Positions 47,339 through 55,209 of a stretch of 64,000 bases of DNA are shown piece after piece (the stretch's first letter is position 1; each line of letters starts with the position of its first letter). A program made the translations under genes and the position numbers. Source of the DNA: Alphaproteobacteria bacterium (GTDB lineage Bacteria; Pseudomonadota; Alphaproteobacteria; Rhizobiales; Devosiaceae). A model generated the notes under the pieces. It worked only from the letters and a program-made list of their open reading frames with translations, was not told the DNA's origin and made no database searches. The DNA is taken from positions 1-64,000 of the forward strand of contig JAHJWO010000010.1 of assembly GCA_018828145.1 (NCBI GenBank). The letters are read 5' to 3'.

Positions 47339-48382
47339 TCAGGCCGCCTTGCGGCCCACGAGGCCCCGCGCAATCAGCTCTTCGGCGATCTGGATCGTGT
47401 TGAGCGCGGCGCCCTTGCGCAGATTGTCCGAGACGACCCAGATATTGAGCCCGTTCTCGATCGTCGCGTCCTCGCGGATGCGGCTGACAAAGGTGTCATA
47501 TTCGCCCACGCACTCGACCGGCGTCGCATAGCCACCGGCCTCGCGCTTGTCGATCACCGAAATGCCCGGCGCCTCGCGCAGGATGTCGCGCGCCTCATCG
47601 GGGGAGATCGGATTCTCGAACTCGATATTGACCGCTTCGGAATGGCCGACAAACACCGGCACGCGCACGGCGGTGCAGGTCACCTTGATCTTGGGATCGA
47701 GTATCTTCTTGGTCTCGGCCATCACCTTCCACTCTTCCTTGGTCGAGCCGTCTTCCATGAAGACGTCGATATGGGGAATGACGTTGAAGGCGATCTGCTT
47801 GGGGAACTTGTTGCCCTGGCCCGGGCTGTCATTGACGAAAATGCCCTTGGTCTGGTTCCACAGCTCGTCGACGCCTTCCTTGCCCGCGCCCGATACCGAC
47901 TGATAGGTCGAAACCACGATGCGCTTGATCTTGGCAAAGTCGTGCAGCGGCTTGAGCGCCACCACCAGCTGGGCGGTCGAGCAATTGGGATTTGCGATGA
48001 TGTTAAGCCGGGTCGGATTGGCCAGCCACGCATCGAGCACATGGCCGTTCACTTCCGGCACCACCAGCGGCACGTTGGAATCGTAGCGCCAGAAGCTCGA
48101 ATTATCGATGACGATGCAGCCGCTGGCAGCGATGCGCGGCGCCCAGTCCTTGGAAATGGTCGAGCCGGCCGACATGATGGCGAAATCGACGCCCTTGAAG
48201 TCGAAATCGTCAAGGTTCTTGGCCTTGAGGATCTTGTCGCCATAGGAGATTTCGCGGCCGATCGAGCGCGAGGAGGCGAGTGCGATCACCTCGTCGGCCG
48301 GGAACTTGCGTTCGGCCAGAATATTGAGAACTTCACGGCCCACATTGCCCGTGGCACCGACGACAGCGACGCGATAACCCAT
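47339..48382 (-). CDS. asd: Aspartate-semialdehyde dehydrogenase
   Basis: A 347-residue enzyme of lysine, threonine, methionine and diaminopimelate synthesis. The N-terminus is the NADP site VAVVGATGNVGREVLNIL; the catalytic cysteine is in ANPNCSTAQLVVAL; the substrate-binding QSVSGAGKEG and the histidine in PVFVGHSEAV are present. The start at 48382 gives MGYRVAVVGATG; an upstream in-frame start (48436) adds 18 unsupported residues. The 230-nt leader contains a possible Thr/Lys-rich leader peptide. Confidence 0.97.
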   Translation of the reverse strand: MGYRVAVVGATGNVGREVLNILAERKFPADEVIALASSRSIGREISYGDKILKAKNLDDFDFKGVDFAIMSAGSTISKDWAPRIAASGCIVIDNSSFWRYDSNVPLVVPEVNGHVLDAWLANPTRLNIIANPNCSTAQLVVALKPLHDFAKIKRIVVSTYQSVSGAGKEGVDELWNQTKGIFVNDSPGQGNKFPKQIAFNVIPHIDVFMEDGSTKEEWKVMAETKKILDPKIKVTCTAVRVPVFVGHSEAVNIEFENPISPDEARDILREAPGISVIDKREAGGYATPVECVGEYDTFVSRIREDATIENGLNIWVVSDNLRKGAALNTIQIAEELIARGLVGRKAA

Positions 48383-48489
48383 TTTTTGGAACTCCAGTCC
48401 CTTACCATTTCCGCCCCCGCGCGATGAACTTGCCATCGCGGCCAGTGCTTTGAGCCTCTCCCCGTCGGGAGACGACCCGGGGAAAAGCG

Positions 48490-48582
48490 TCAGGCGGTTT
48501 TGGTGGTTTTGGTCATGAGGGCAGCGACGCCACCGGCCAGAAGCCGGGTGGTTGCGAATTCCGCAATGTCGAACAAGCTGCG
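48490..48582 (-). CDS. Possible Thr/Lys-rich leader peptide upstream of asd
   Basis: A 31-codon frame that ends in MTKTTKTA and a TGA, 107 nt before asd on the same strand. The last codons read ATG ACC AAA ACC ACC AAA ACC GCC. Threonine, lysine and methionine are end products of the pathway asd serves, which is the logic of attenuation. A predicted promoter (48617-48644) would start transcription about 27 nt before the first codon. Downstream, an imperfect hairpin (about 48453-48477) and CGCGATG/CATCGCG (48420-48440) precede asd, but neither has a T-run. No Shine-Dalgarno is visible. Could be chance. Confidence 0.3.
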   Translation of the reverse strand, partial: RSLFDIAEFATTRLLAGGVAALMTKTTKTA

Positions 48583-48616
48583 CATCGATTGACTGCTTTG
48601 GTTGAAAGCAGGCGAA

Positions 48617-48644
48617 GTCATACGCCCAAATAGGAAATAGTCAA
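48617..48644 (-). promoter_or_regulatory. Probable promoter upstream of asd
   Basis: Minus-strand TTGACT (48644-48639), 16-nt spacer, TATGAC (48622-48617). The transcript would begin near 48609 with a leader of about 225 nt to asd. Confidence 0.4.
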
Positions 48645-48710
48645 TGAACTTGCCGCAGGCCGCGCGACGTGGCACGCGCCGACTGGTGCGCAATTGCCAC
48701 AAGGGACGTG

Positions 48711-48726
48711 TTAAGGCTAGCTTAAC
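48711..48726 (+). promoter_or_regulatory. Perfect CtrA-type box upstream of outer-membrane protein
   Basis: TTAA-N7-TTAAC with all core positions matching the CtrA consensus. The same bases form the inverted repeat GTTAAG-N5-CTTAAC (48710-48726). It lies 64 nt before the start at 48790. Confidence 0.55.
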
Positions 48727-48789
48727 GCATATTATTGTTGCGGTATTAGGGCCTTTCGCCGGCAATGGCGCAAGGCAGGGAAATGATCA

Positions 48790-49872
48790 ATGCGCGCGGG
48801 ACTTCTGGCAGGATTGGGTTTGGTTTTTGGACTGTCCGGCGCTGCCATGGCGCAGGATACAGCGCTCTATTTTAGCCCGGACCTGACCAGCGAATTCACG
48901 GCACCCAGTGCCTTTGACGGCCTCTATGCCGGCGCGCTGCTCGGCCCCATCTCGGCCCGCAAGAACAATTTCAACACCACCGGCTGGGAAATCCGCCCCG
49001 AAATCGGCGGCGTCGTCGGCTGGAACCAGCCCGTCGCCCCCGGCGTCATCCTGGGTGCCGAGCTGCAGGCCACGGTGGCCACCGATTTTTCCAGCTCCGC
49101 CTATCTGCGCGCCATGGCCTTGGCCCGGCTGGGCTTTGCCGCCGGCGACAATACGCTGGTCTATATCCTGGGTGGCGCCGGCCGGCTGGGCGACAGCTGG
49201 GCCTTCGAGGCCGGCATCGGCGCCGAAGTCATGGTCACCCCGAACATGGCCCTGCGCCTTGAAGCGGCCGGCATCGGCCAGCTCGGCCCCGTGCCCAATG
49301 GCAACAATATCCCCGCCGTGTCGGCCATGCGCATCACGTCGGGCATCCTCTGGCAGCTCGACGGCCCGCCCGCCGCAACGACGTTCAACTCCGGCCCGGT
49401 GACCGATTTCACCGGCCTCTATGCCGGCATCAATATTGGCGGGCTGACCGATCCGCAGTTCAACTTCTTCAACGACTATGGCTGGGGCTGGCATCTGAGC
49501 CGCTTCGAAATGGGCGGCCTGGCCGGCTATAACCACGCGCTGACCGACCTGATCCGCGCCGGCGTCGAAGTCCAGCTCGGCGTCAATTACGACACCTCGG
49601 GCGATGCCGGGCTCGATGCACTGGCGCTGGCCCGCATCGGCGTCGTGCCGGTCGAGGGCGTCCTCGCCTATGCCGCGGGCGGTGTGGGCCTCGTCGAGGG
49701 CCAGAGCGCCTATGCCTTTGGCGGCGGCGTCGAATATGCCCTTTGGGGCCAGGCCAGCCTGCGCGGCGAAGCGCTTCTGCTGGGCCGAATGGACAATGCG
49801 CCCGGCCTGACCGGGGTCAGCGGGCCCACGACCTCCAAGGTCACCATTGGCACGGTCTGGCACTTCGACTAA
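48790..49872 (+). CDS. Outer-membrane beta-barrel protein with two similar halves
   Basis: A 360-residue exported protein with a signal peptide (LLAGLGLVFGLSGAAMAQ). The mature part falls in two halves of about 165 residues. Each begins with the same phrase (FDGLYAGALLGP near 43 and FTGLYAGINIGG near 209) and continues with alternating strands and LxALALARxGxxxxxxxLxYxxGGxGxL. This looks like two Omp25/OmpA-type eight-stranded barrel domains in tandem, or one larger barrel made by duplication. It ends VWHFD rather than in Phe. A perfect CtrA-type box lies upstream, so cell-cycle or stress control is plausible. Confidence 0.78.
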   Translation: MRAGLLAGLGLVFGLSGAAMAQDTALYFSPDLTSEFTAPSAFDGLYAGALLGPISARKNNFNTTGWEIRPEIGGVVGWNQPVAPGVILGAELQATVATDFSSSAYLRAMALARLGFAAGDNTLVYILGGAGRLGDSWAFEAGIGAEVMVTPNMALRLEAAGIGQLGPVPNGNNIPAVSAMRITSGILWQLDGPPAATTFNSGPVTDFTGLYAGINIGGLTDPQFNFFNDYGWGWHLSRFEMGGLAGYNHALTDLIRAGVEVQLGVNYDTSGDAGLDALALARIGVVPVEGVLAYAAGGVGLVEGQSAYAFGGGVEYALWGQASLRGEALLLGRMDNAPGLTGVSGPTTSKVTIGTVWHFD

Positions 49873-49922
49873 GACGCAACCCTTCCCATCCCGCCGTCGC
49901 GGGAGTGACGCGGTGAGTTGCC

Positions 49923-51113
49923 ATGCCCCACTATGATGTCGTGATCCTTGGCGCCGGCGCCGCTGGCATGATGGCCGCCATCGAGGCCGGCAAGCGCGGC
50001 CGCTCCGTCCTGGTGGTCGACCACGCCAGATATGCCGGCGAGAAGATCCGCATTTCCGGTGGCGGGCGCTGCAACTTCACCAATATCCACGCCACCATCG
50101 ACAAGGGGCGCGATCGCTTCCTCAGCGACAATCCGCGCTTCGCCCTTTCCGCGCTCAGCCGCTACACGCCCGACATGTTCATCGCCATGGTGCGCGACCA
50201 CGGCATCACCTTCCATGAAAAGACCCTCGGCCAGCTGTTCTGCGACGGGCCCGCCACCCAGATCAACACCATGCTGCTGGGCGAGATGCGCCAGGCCGGG
50301 GTGACCCTGGTGCTCGAAACCAGCGTCGAGGCGGTGGATCGCGGCACCGACGGATTCTCGCTGCAGCTGAGCACCTCCTCCATCACCTGCGAGGCTCTCA
50401 TAGTGGCCACGGGCGGCAAGTCCATTCCCAAGATGGGCGCGACGGGCCTCGGCTATCAGCTGGCCACCCAGTTCGGCCTGCGGCTGACCGAGACCCGCCC
50501 GGCTTTGGTGCCGCTGACCTTTGAGACCGGTGCCCTGGAAAAACTCAAGGAGCTCTCCGGCATCGCCACCGACGCCATTGTCAGCCACGGCAAGACCGCG
50601 TTCGAGGAGGCGCTGCTCTTCACCCATCGCGGCCTGTCCGGCCCGGCCATCCTGCAGATCTCGTCCTATTGGCGCGAAGGCGATGCCATCGCGGTCGACC
50701 TCCTGCCGCATCAGGATGCCGGCGAAAAGCTGCGGGCCGCCCGCAAGGCGACGCCCAAGGTGCAGGTCCAGACCGTGCTCGGCGGCATGCTGCCCAAGAA
50801 GTTGGCGCAATTGCTGGGCGACGATCTCGACCTGCCCGGCATGATCGGCGATTTCTCCGACAAGAAGCTCGCACTGGTCGAAGCGGTGCTCAAGGCCTGG
50901 ACACTCAAGCCTGTGGGCTCGGAAGGCTACCGCACCGCCGAGGTCACCCTGGGCGGCGTCGATACCCGCGATCTCGACGCCAAGACCATGGCCGCCCGCA
51001 ACGTGCCCGGCCTCTATTTTGTCGGCGAGGTGGTCGATGTCACCGGCTGGCTCGGCGGCTACAATTTCCAGTGGGCCTGGGCCTCGGGCTGGGCCGCGGG
51101 GCAAGTGGCCTAA
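49923..51113 (+). CDS. BaiN/HI0933-family flavoprotein
   Basis: A 396-residue FAD-dependent oxidoreductase of the HI0933/YhiN/BaiN group. The N-terminal dinucleotide site is DVVILGAGAAGMMAAIEAGKRGRSVLVVD, followed by the family signature GEKIRISGGGRCNFTN, and ATGGKSIPKMGATGLGY. The C-terminal GLYFVGEVVDVTGWLGGYNFQWAWASGWAAG is diagnostic. Reaction unknown in most bacteria; some members reduce C=C bonds. 50 nt downstream of the outer-membrane gene, with a small palindrome (CCCGC/GCGGG) between, and followed by a foldback repeat. Confidence 0.93.
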   Translation: MPHYDVVILGAGAAGMMAAIEAGKRGRSVLVVDHARYAGEKIRISGGGRCNFTNIHATIDKGRDRFLSDNPRFALSALSRYTPDMFIAMVRDHGITFHEKTLGQLFCDGPATQINTMLLGEMRQAGVTLVLETSVEAVDRGTDGFSLQLSTSSITCEALIVATGGKSIPKMGATGLGYQLATQFGLRLTETRPALVPLTFETGALEKLKELSGIATDAIVSHGKTAFEEALLFTHRGLSGPAILQISSYWREGDAIAVDLLPHQDAGEKLRAARKATPKVQVQTVLGGMLPKKLAQLLGDDLDLPGMIGDFSDKKLALVEAVLKAWTLKPVGSEGYRTAEVTLGGVDTRDLDAKTMAARNVPGLYFVGEVVDVTGWLGGYNFQWAWASGWAAGQVA

Positions 51114-51120
51114 GGTTCTT

Positions 51121-51247
51121 CACCTCTCCCTTTGGGGGAGAGGTCGACTTGCAAAGCAAGGCGGGTGAGGAGCCTTCCCCGCGTACCGAGCTAGGAAAAG
51201 GCCCCCTCACCCGGCCTGCGGCCGACCTCTCCCCCAAAGAGAGAGGT
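51121..51247. repeat. 127-nt foldback repeat (MITE/REP-like)
   Basis: Arms of about 25 nt (from 51122 and from 51222) match as inverted copies at all but one position; each arm is itself a hairpin (ACCTCTCCC…GGGAGAGGT-like). The interior contains GGCGGGTGAGG and its near-inverse CCTCACCCGGCC. One arm occurs alone at 8321-8343. Lies between convergent genes. Confidence 0.75.
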
Positions 51248-51251
51248 AAGG

Positions 51252-51806
51252 CTAAAACCGAAATCCCAGCCTGATGCCGACATTCGTATTGGCCCGCTGC
51301 GGCGTTCCACAGGCGCCGAAATCCGGCAGATGCTCCGCCGTGGCAATCACTGAAGCCCCCAGCGGCAGGTTGATGCCCACGCTGCCGGCCACCCGCAGGC
51401 CGACGCCACAGCCCAGGTTGCGCGCCGGATCATTCTGCGGCGCATTGAACATCGAGCTGCGCAGCACGCCACCCGCACTGGCCTCGACAAAGACCGGCAG
51501 AATCGGCGCCTGCACCGTCCAGCTCAGCCCCGCATAGCCATAGCTGTCCTGGCCACGAAAGCTCATCGTGGCACCCAGATGCGGCCGCAGCTCGCCGATC
51601 ACCGTCCAGGCATTGAGATCGGGCGCGGTGAACAGCAGTTCCACATTGGCGTCGCCGATCCGGTTGGCATCGAGCAGATTGCCCGTGTCGACGCCGCGCG
51701 CCGAAATGCCTGCGCGGATTTCGGGCAGGAAGGTCATCTGCGCCTGCGCCGGCATGGCCGCCAGCAATGCGAGGAGAAGGCTGAGGGAAGCGATCAGGCT
51801 GCGCAT
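51252..51806 (-). CDS. Outer-membrane protein, PagL/acyloxyacyl-hydrolase-like
   Basis: A 184-residue exported protein with a signal peptide (LIASLSLLLALLAAMPAQAQ) and a small beta-barrel ending in Phe. Strand pattern and GELRPHLGATMSF and AEHLPDFGACGTPQRANTNVGIRLGFRF resemble alphaproteobacterial proteins called lipid A 3-O-deacylase (PagL-like). In PagL the catalytic His is followed two residues later by Ser; here the sequence is HLPD, so the serine is not in place and activity is doubtful. The start at 51806 has GGAG upstream. Confidence 0.65.
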   Translation of the reverse strand: MRSLIASLSLLLALLAAMPAQAQMTFLPEIRAGISARGVDTGNLLDANRIGDANVELLFTAPDLNAWTVIGELRPHLGATMSFRGQDSYGYAGLSWTVQAPILPVFVEASAGGVLRSSMFNAPQNDPARNLGCGVGLRVAGSVGINLPLGASVIATAEHLPDFGACGTPQRANTNVGIRLGFRF

Positions 51807-51972
51807 GGGAAAGCTCCGTGCCGTCAATCTCTGATTGAGCCTGTGCGGCGCCGGATCGGCAAGATTTGACTCAAATTGTCATGAACGAGACCTTACCGCG
51901 CTGCATCTGCATCTCGCTTTCATCGCATTTTGCCGATAGAAGGCGGGTAAATTGCATGCAAAGGAATTTCCC

Positions 51973-52983
51973 ATGGCCGCTCCCTTCGCCCTGTCGCTGC
52001 AGGATCTCGCCCCCATTGCCGAGGGCACCACCACGCAACAGGCCATGGCCGAAACCATCCTCCTGGCGCAGGAGGCCGACCGGCTGGGCTATACGCGGCT
52101 CTGGTATGCCGAACATCACGGCATGCCCTCCATCGCTTCGTCCGTGCCCGAAATCCTCATCGGCAGCGCCGCCGCCCATACCAAGGACATCCGCATCGGC
52201 TCGGGTGGCGTCATGCTGCTCAACCACGCGCCGCTCCGCATTGCCGAGGCCTATCGCACGCTCGAGGCGCTGCATCCCGGCCGTATCGATCTGGGCCTGG
52301 GCCGCGCGCCCGGTGGCGACGGCTATGCCATGCGCGCCCTGCGCAGCGGCGGCGGCGAGGAATTTTCCGCCTACCTGGCCGAGCTCATGGCCTTTGACGA
52401 AGAGAGCTTTCCGCCCGAGCATCCGTTTTCGCGCGTGCCGGTCTCGCCCGGCGGCATCCGCCTGCCGCCCATGTGGCTGCTCGGCTCCTCCGGGGCCAGC
52501 GCCTCGGCGGCCGGCCAGCTGGGCATCGGCTATGCCTTTGCCGCCCATTTCAGCCACACACCCCCTGCCCCCGCCTTCGAGGCCTATCGCTATGCCTTCC
52601 AGGCGACCGAGGCCTTCCCCAGGCCGCGCGCCATGCTCTGCGTCTCGGTGATCTGCGCCCCCACCGACGAGGAAGCGCAATATCTGTCGCGCTCCCAGGC
52701 GGTCAGCTGGGCCCTGTTCACCACGGGCGAGCAGCGCAAGCTGATGTCGCCCGAGGAAGCCCATGCCCGCGTGCTGACGCCCCAGCAACAGGCCGTCATC
52801 GACCATCAGTCGACCCTCTGGATCGTCGGCTCGCCCCAGACGGTACGCGACACCATTGCCGAAAAGGCCGAAAGCTGCGCCGCCGACGAGGTTATGATCA
52901 CCACCACCATCCACAGCTATGCCTTGCGCCGCCGCAGCTATGCGCTCATCGCCGAGGCCTTCGGGCTGGATCCGCGGCACTGA
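51973..52983 (+). CDS. LLM-class flavin-dependent oxidoreductase
   Basis: A 336-residue bacterial-luciferase-like TIM barrel. Typical elements are ETILLAQEADRLGYTRLWYAEHHGMPSIASSVPEILIG, IRIGSGGVMLLNHAPLRIAEAYRTLEALHPGRIDLGLGRAPGG, and the C-terminal VGSPQTVRDTIAEKAESCAADEVMI. It belongs to the MsnO8/alkanal-monooxygenase-like group; the substrate is unknown. The start at 51973 lies about 8 nt after AAGGAA; an earlier ATG at 51952 adds seven residues. A degenerate CtrA-like site lies in the gap to the next gene. Confidence 0.92.
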   Translation: MAAPFALSLQDLAPIAEGTTTQQAMAETILLAQEADRLGYTRLWYAEHHGMPSIASSVPEILIGSAAAHTKDIRIGSGGVMLLNHAPLRIAEAYRTLEALHPGRIDLGLGRAPGGDGYAMRALRSGGGEEFSAYLAELMAFDEESFPPEHPFSRVPVSPGGIRLPPMWLLGSSGASASAAGQLGIGYAFAAHFSHTPPAPAFEAYRYAFQATEAFPRPRAMLCVSVICAPTDEEAQYLSRSQAVSWALFTTGEQRKLMSPEEAHARVLTPQQQAVIDHQSTLWIVGSPQTVRDTIAEKAESCAADEVMITTTIHSYALRRRSYALIAEAFGLDPRH

Positions 52984-53035
52984 CGGGCACCAATTTCATG
53001 CCCTGTTAACGTCTCGTTTCGGCTCCGCTATTATC

Positions 53036-54322
53036 ATGCCCGAAATTGAGCTTTCGGATCAGGCCATGAGCGCTGCCGCCTTCGTTCTGGCCATTAATCT
53101 GTTCGTCGCCTTGATCTTTGCGGCCGCCTTCGGCATCGTCGCGGCCTATGCCCGCTCGGCCGTCGGCGCGCGCTGGCTGGCTCTGGCCTATGGCCTGGGC
53201 GTGATCAATCCCGTGCTCGAATTCATCCTGCCGCACCAGATCGATCCCCGTCCCGTGCAGGTCGCCATTTTCGCGTCCTTCCTCTTCGCCCTCAGCCTCG
53301 TCGTCATCGGCCTCAACCGCCACTACCGGCTGACGCCGCCCTGGCGGACGCTCAGTATCATCGTGACGGGGTCGATGCTGCTCAATGTCCTGATCATCGA
53401 CATGCCGCGCGATTCCCTGCTGCGGGCCGTGCTCTATCAATTACCCTATTTCGCCGTGCAGGTCGTGGGCGTCGTCACCATCCTGCGCTACCGCGGGCGC
53501 AGCGCGCTCGACCTGGCGCTCCTCGTACTGATCGCCGTCAGCGCCCTGCAATTTCTGTCCAAGCCGCTGCTGGCGGCATGGCTGGGTTCGGGCGCCACGC
53601 CCCAGGCCTATATCGGCTCCACCTATGCCGCCATTTCCCAGAGCGTCGGCGCCGTGCTGCTGATCGCCAACGGCCTGCTCATGCTGCTGATCATCGTGCG
53701 CGACGCCATGGCCGAAATGTCGGCGCGCTCGGAAACCGACAAGCTGTCCGGCCTGCTCAACCGCCGGGGCTTCGAGGACCGCGCCAATCGTCTCATGGCC
53801 ATTGCCCGGCGCGCCAGCATGCCGGGCGCTATGGTGGTGGCCGACCTCGACCACTTCAAGGCGATCAATGACAATCACGGCCACGAGGCCGGCGACCGCG
53901 TGATCACCGCCTTTGCCGACATGCTGGCCGGGGCGGCCGACCAGCGGGCGGTGCTGGGGCGGCTGGGCGGCGAGGAATTTGCGGTCTTCATCCCCGGGGC
54001 CAACCCCGCCACCGGCCGGCTCTATGCCGAGGGCGTGCGCAGCGGCTTTTCTGGCCTGGTCATGGACCAGCTGCCGCCCGATCACCGGCTCAGCGCCAGC
54101 TTCGGCGTGGCCCAGCTGCTGCATGGCGACAGTCTATCCGACCTGTTGCGCCGGGCCGATGCGGCTCTTTACGAAGCCAAGAAGAATGGTCGCGACCGGG
54201 TCTGCGTCGCCGAAGTCGACGGCACGCCCCAGCTCGCCGCGTCGCGGCGCAGCAATGCCAGCGCCGATCGCGCCAGCGACAGTACCGAAATCAGGACGTC
54301 TCCGCGCCGGTCCGGGCCGTGA
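53036..54322 (+). CDS. Membrane-bound diguanylate cyclase (GGDEF)
   Basis: A 428-residue protein. Six or seven membrane helices (about residues 12-215) form a 7TM-like sensor, then a GGDEF domain (about 230-400): ARSETDKLSGLLNRRGFEDRAN, VVADLDHFKAINDNHGHEAGDRVI, active site RLGGEEFAVF, RADAALYEAKKNGRDRV. It should make cyclic di-GMP. The inhibitory RxxD site five residues upstream of GGEEF reads RAVL, so product inhibition through that site is not expected. No EAL domain. The end of the gene overlaps a RidA remnant on the other strand. A weak CtrA-like site (TTAA-N7-TTTC, 53006) precedes it. Confidence 0.93.
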   Translation: MPEIELSDQAMSAAAFVLAINLFVALIFAAAFGIVAAYARSAVGARWLALAYGLGVINPVLEFILPHQIDPRPVQVAIFASFLFALSLVVIGLNRHYRLTPPWRTLSIIVTGSMLLNVLIIDMPRDSLLRAVLYQLPYFAVQVVGVVTILRYRGRSALDLALLVLIAVSALQFLSKPLLAAWLGSGATPQAYIGSTYAAISQSVGAVLLIANGLLMLLIIVRDAMAEMSARSETDKLSGLLNRRGFEDRANRLMAIARRASMPGAMVVADLDHFKAINDNHGHEAGDRVITAFADMLAGAADQRAVLGRLGGEEFAVFIPGANPATGRLYAEGVRSGFSGLVMDQLPPDHRLSASFGVAQLLHGDSLSDLLRRADAALYEAKKNGRDRVCVAEVDGTPQLAASRRSNASADRASDSTEIRTSPRRSGP

Positions 54323-54353
54323 CCTGCACGATCAGCATGCTGGCGGCCGGGGA
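54291..54353 (-). pseudogene. Remnant of a RidA gene (C-terminal end)
   Basis: Minus-strand codons read PAASMLIVQVTARTGAETS followed by TGA. The intact RidA at 54817 ends PAASMLIVQ…VTARIGAHAS, so this is the last ~20 codons of a second copy with 11 codons lost between IVQ and VTAR. At the DNA level GCCGCCAGCATGCTGATCG is identical in both. It lies just downstream of the GNAT gene at 54392, exactly where a duplicated GNAT-RidA unit would place it. It overlaps the last 32 nt of the diguanylate cyclase gene. Confidence 0.75.
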
Positions 54354-54391
54354 CGACCTGCGCGGCTTGCCGTCGGCGCATCCCACTGGCT

Positions 54392-54820
54392 TCAGCTGAA
54401 GCGCTTCTGGAAGAATATGCGGCGCGAGCCAGCAGGATGATCTTCGATGGCCCCGAATTCGACGAAGCCGACCTTGCGGTAGAAATCGGGCGCCTGGAAA
54501 TCGAAGGTTTCGAGCCACATGCCACCCAGGCCCCGTTCGCGGCCCCAGGCTTCGGCGCGCCCGATCAGCGCCTCGCCCAGGCCTTGTCCGCGCGCTTCCT
54601 CGGCAACCGACAGGTACTGGACGAACATCCACTCATAGAGGGCATAGCCGGTCAGCCCACCGATGATCTTTCCCGTCTCGTCCTTCAGCAGGAAGCCATA
54701 GCTGCGGTAATTGGCGCTGGGGCGCTGGCGTTCCGCCGCCTCGCCGATAATGTTCAGGACGGCCCCGATCTGCTCTTCGTCAGGCGCATCGACGAACTCG
54801 ATACGGGCCGCGGCGCTCAC
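54392..54820 (-). CDS. GNAT N-acetyltransferase (copy 1 of GNAT-RidA unit)
   Basis: A 142-residue acetyltransferase with GLTGYALYEWMFVQYLSVAEEARGQGLGEALIGRAEAWGRERG, where EEARGQGLG is the acetyl-CoA loop, and the C-terminal GMWLETFDFQAPDFYRKVGFVEFGAI. Closest in the window to the GNAT at 55210, sharing WL-x-TF-x-FQAP-x-FY-x-K-x-G. The start overlaps the RidA stop by 4 nt, so the two are coupled. Substrate unknown. Confidence 0.87.
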   Translation of the reverse strand: MSAAARIEFVDAPDEEQIGAVLNIIGEAAERQRPSANYRSYGFLLKDETGKIIGGLTGYALYEWMFVQYLSVAEEARGQGLGEALIGRAEAWGRERGLGGMWLETFDFQAPDFYRKVGFVEFGAIEDHPAGSRRIFFQKRFS

Positions 54821-55206
54821 GACGCATGCGCCCCGATGCGCGCAGTGACTTCGATCTCGATCTTCATGCCAGGCTCGATCATCTGCACGATCAGCATGCT
54901 GGCGGCAGGGCGGATATCCTTGAATACCGGACCGACAGCGGCCACGACGGCATTCACGTCATTGCGGTCGCCCACATAATAGACCACCCTCACCGTATCC
55001 TGGATCGACGAGCCGGCTTCCTTGAGGGCCTTGTCGATGGTGGCCAGCGCATTGGCCGCCTGCTGGCCGACATCGTCAGGCATGGTCATCGTCGCATAGT
55101 CATAGCCGGTCGTGCCGGAGACATAGACCGTATCCTCGTGCCGGACGGCACGGGAATAGCCGAAGGTCGCTTCGAAGGGCGAGCCGGTGGAAACGCGCTG
55201 GACCAT
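54817..55206 (-). CDS. RidA family protein
   Basis: A 129-residue YjgF/YER057c/UK114 protein: SPFEATFGYSRAVRHEDTVYVSGTTGYDYATM, then ANALATIDKALKEAGSSIQDTVRVVYYVGDRNDVNAVV and ASMLIVQMIEPGMKIEIEVTA. Canonical RidA hydrolyses reactive enamines/imines; the catalytic arginine of RidA is expected in the VRVVYYV-DR region of this protein, but the subfamily here may differ. Overlaps the downstream GNAT gene by 4 nt and lies 3 nt after the upstream GNAT gene. Likely part of one transcript with leuD. Confidence 0.9.
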   Translation of the reverse strand: MVQRVSTGSPFEATFGYSRAVRHEDTVYVSGTTGYDYATMTMPDDVGQQAANALATIDKALKEAGSSIQDTVRVVYYVGDRNDVNAVVAAVGPVFKDIRPAASMLIVQMIEPGMKIEIEVTARIGAHAS

Positions 55207-55209
55207 GGA

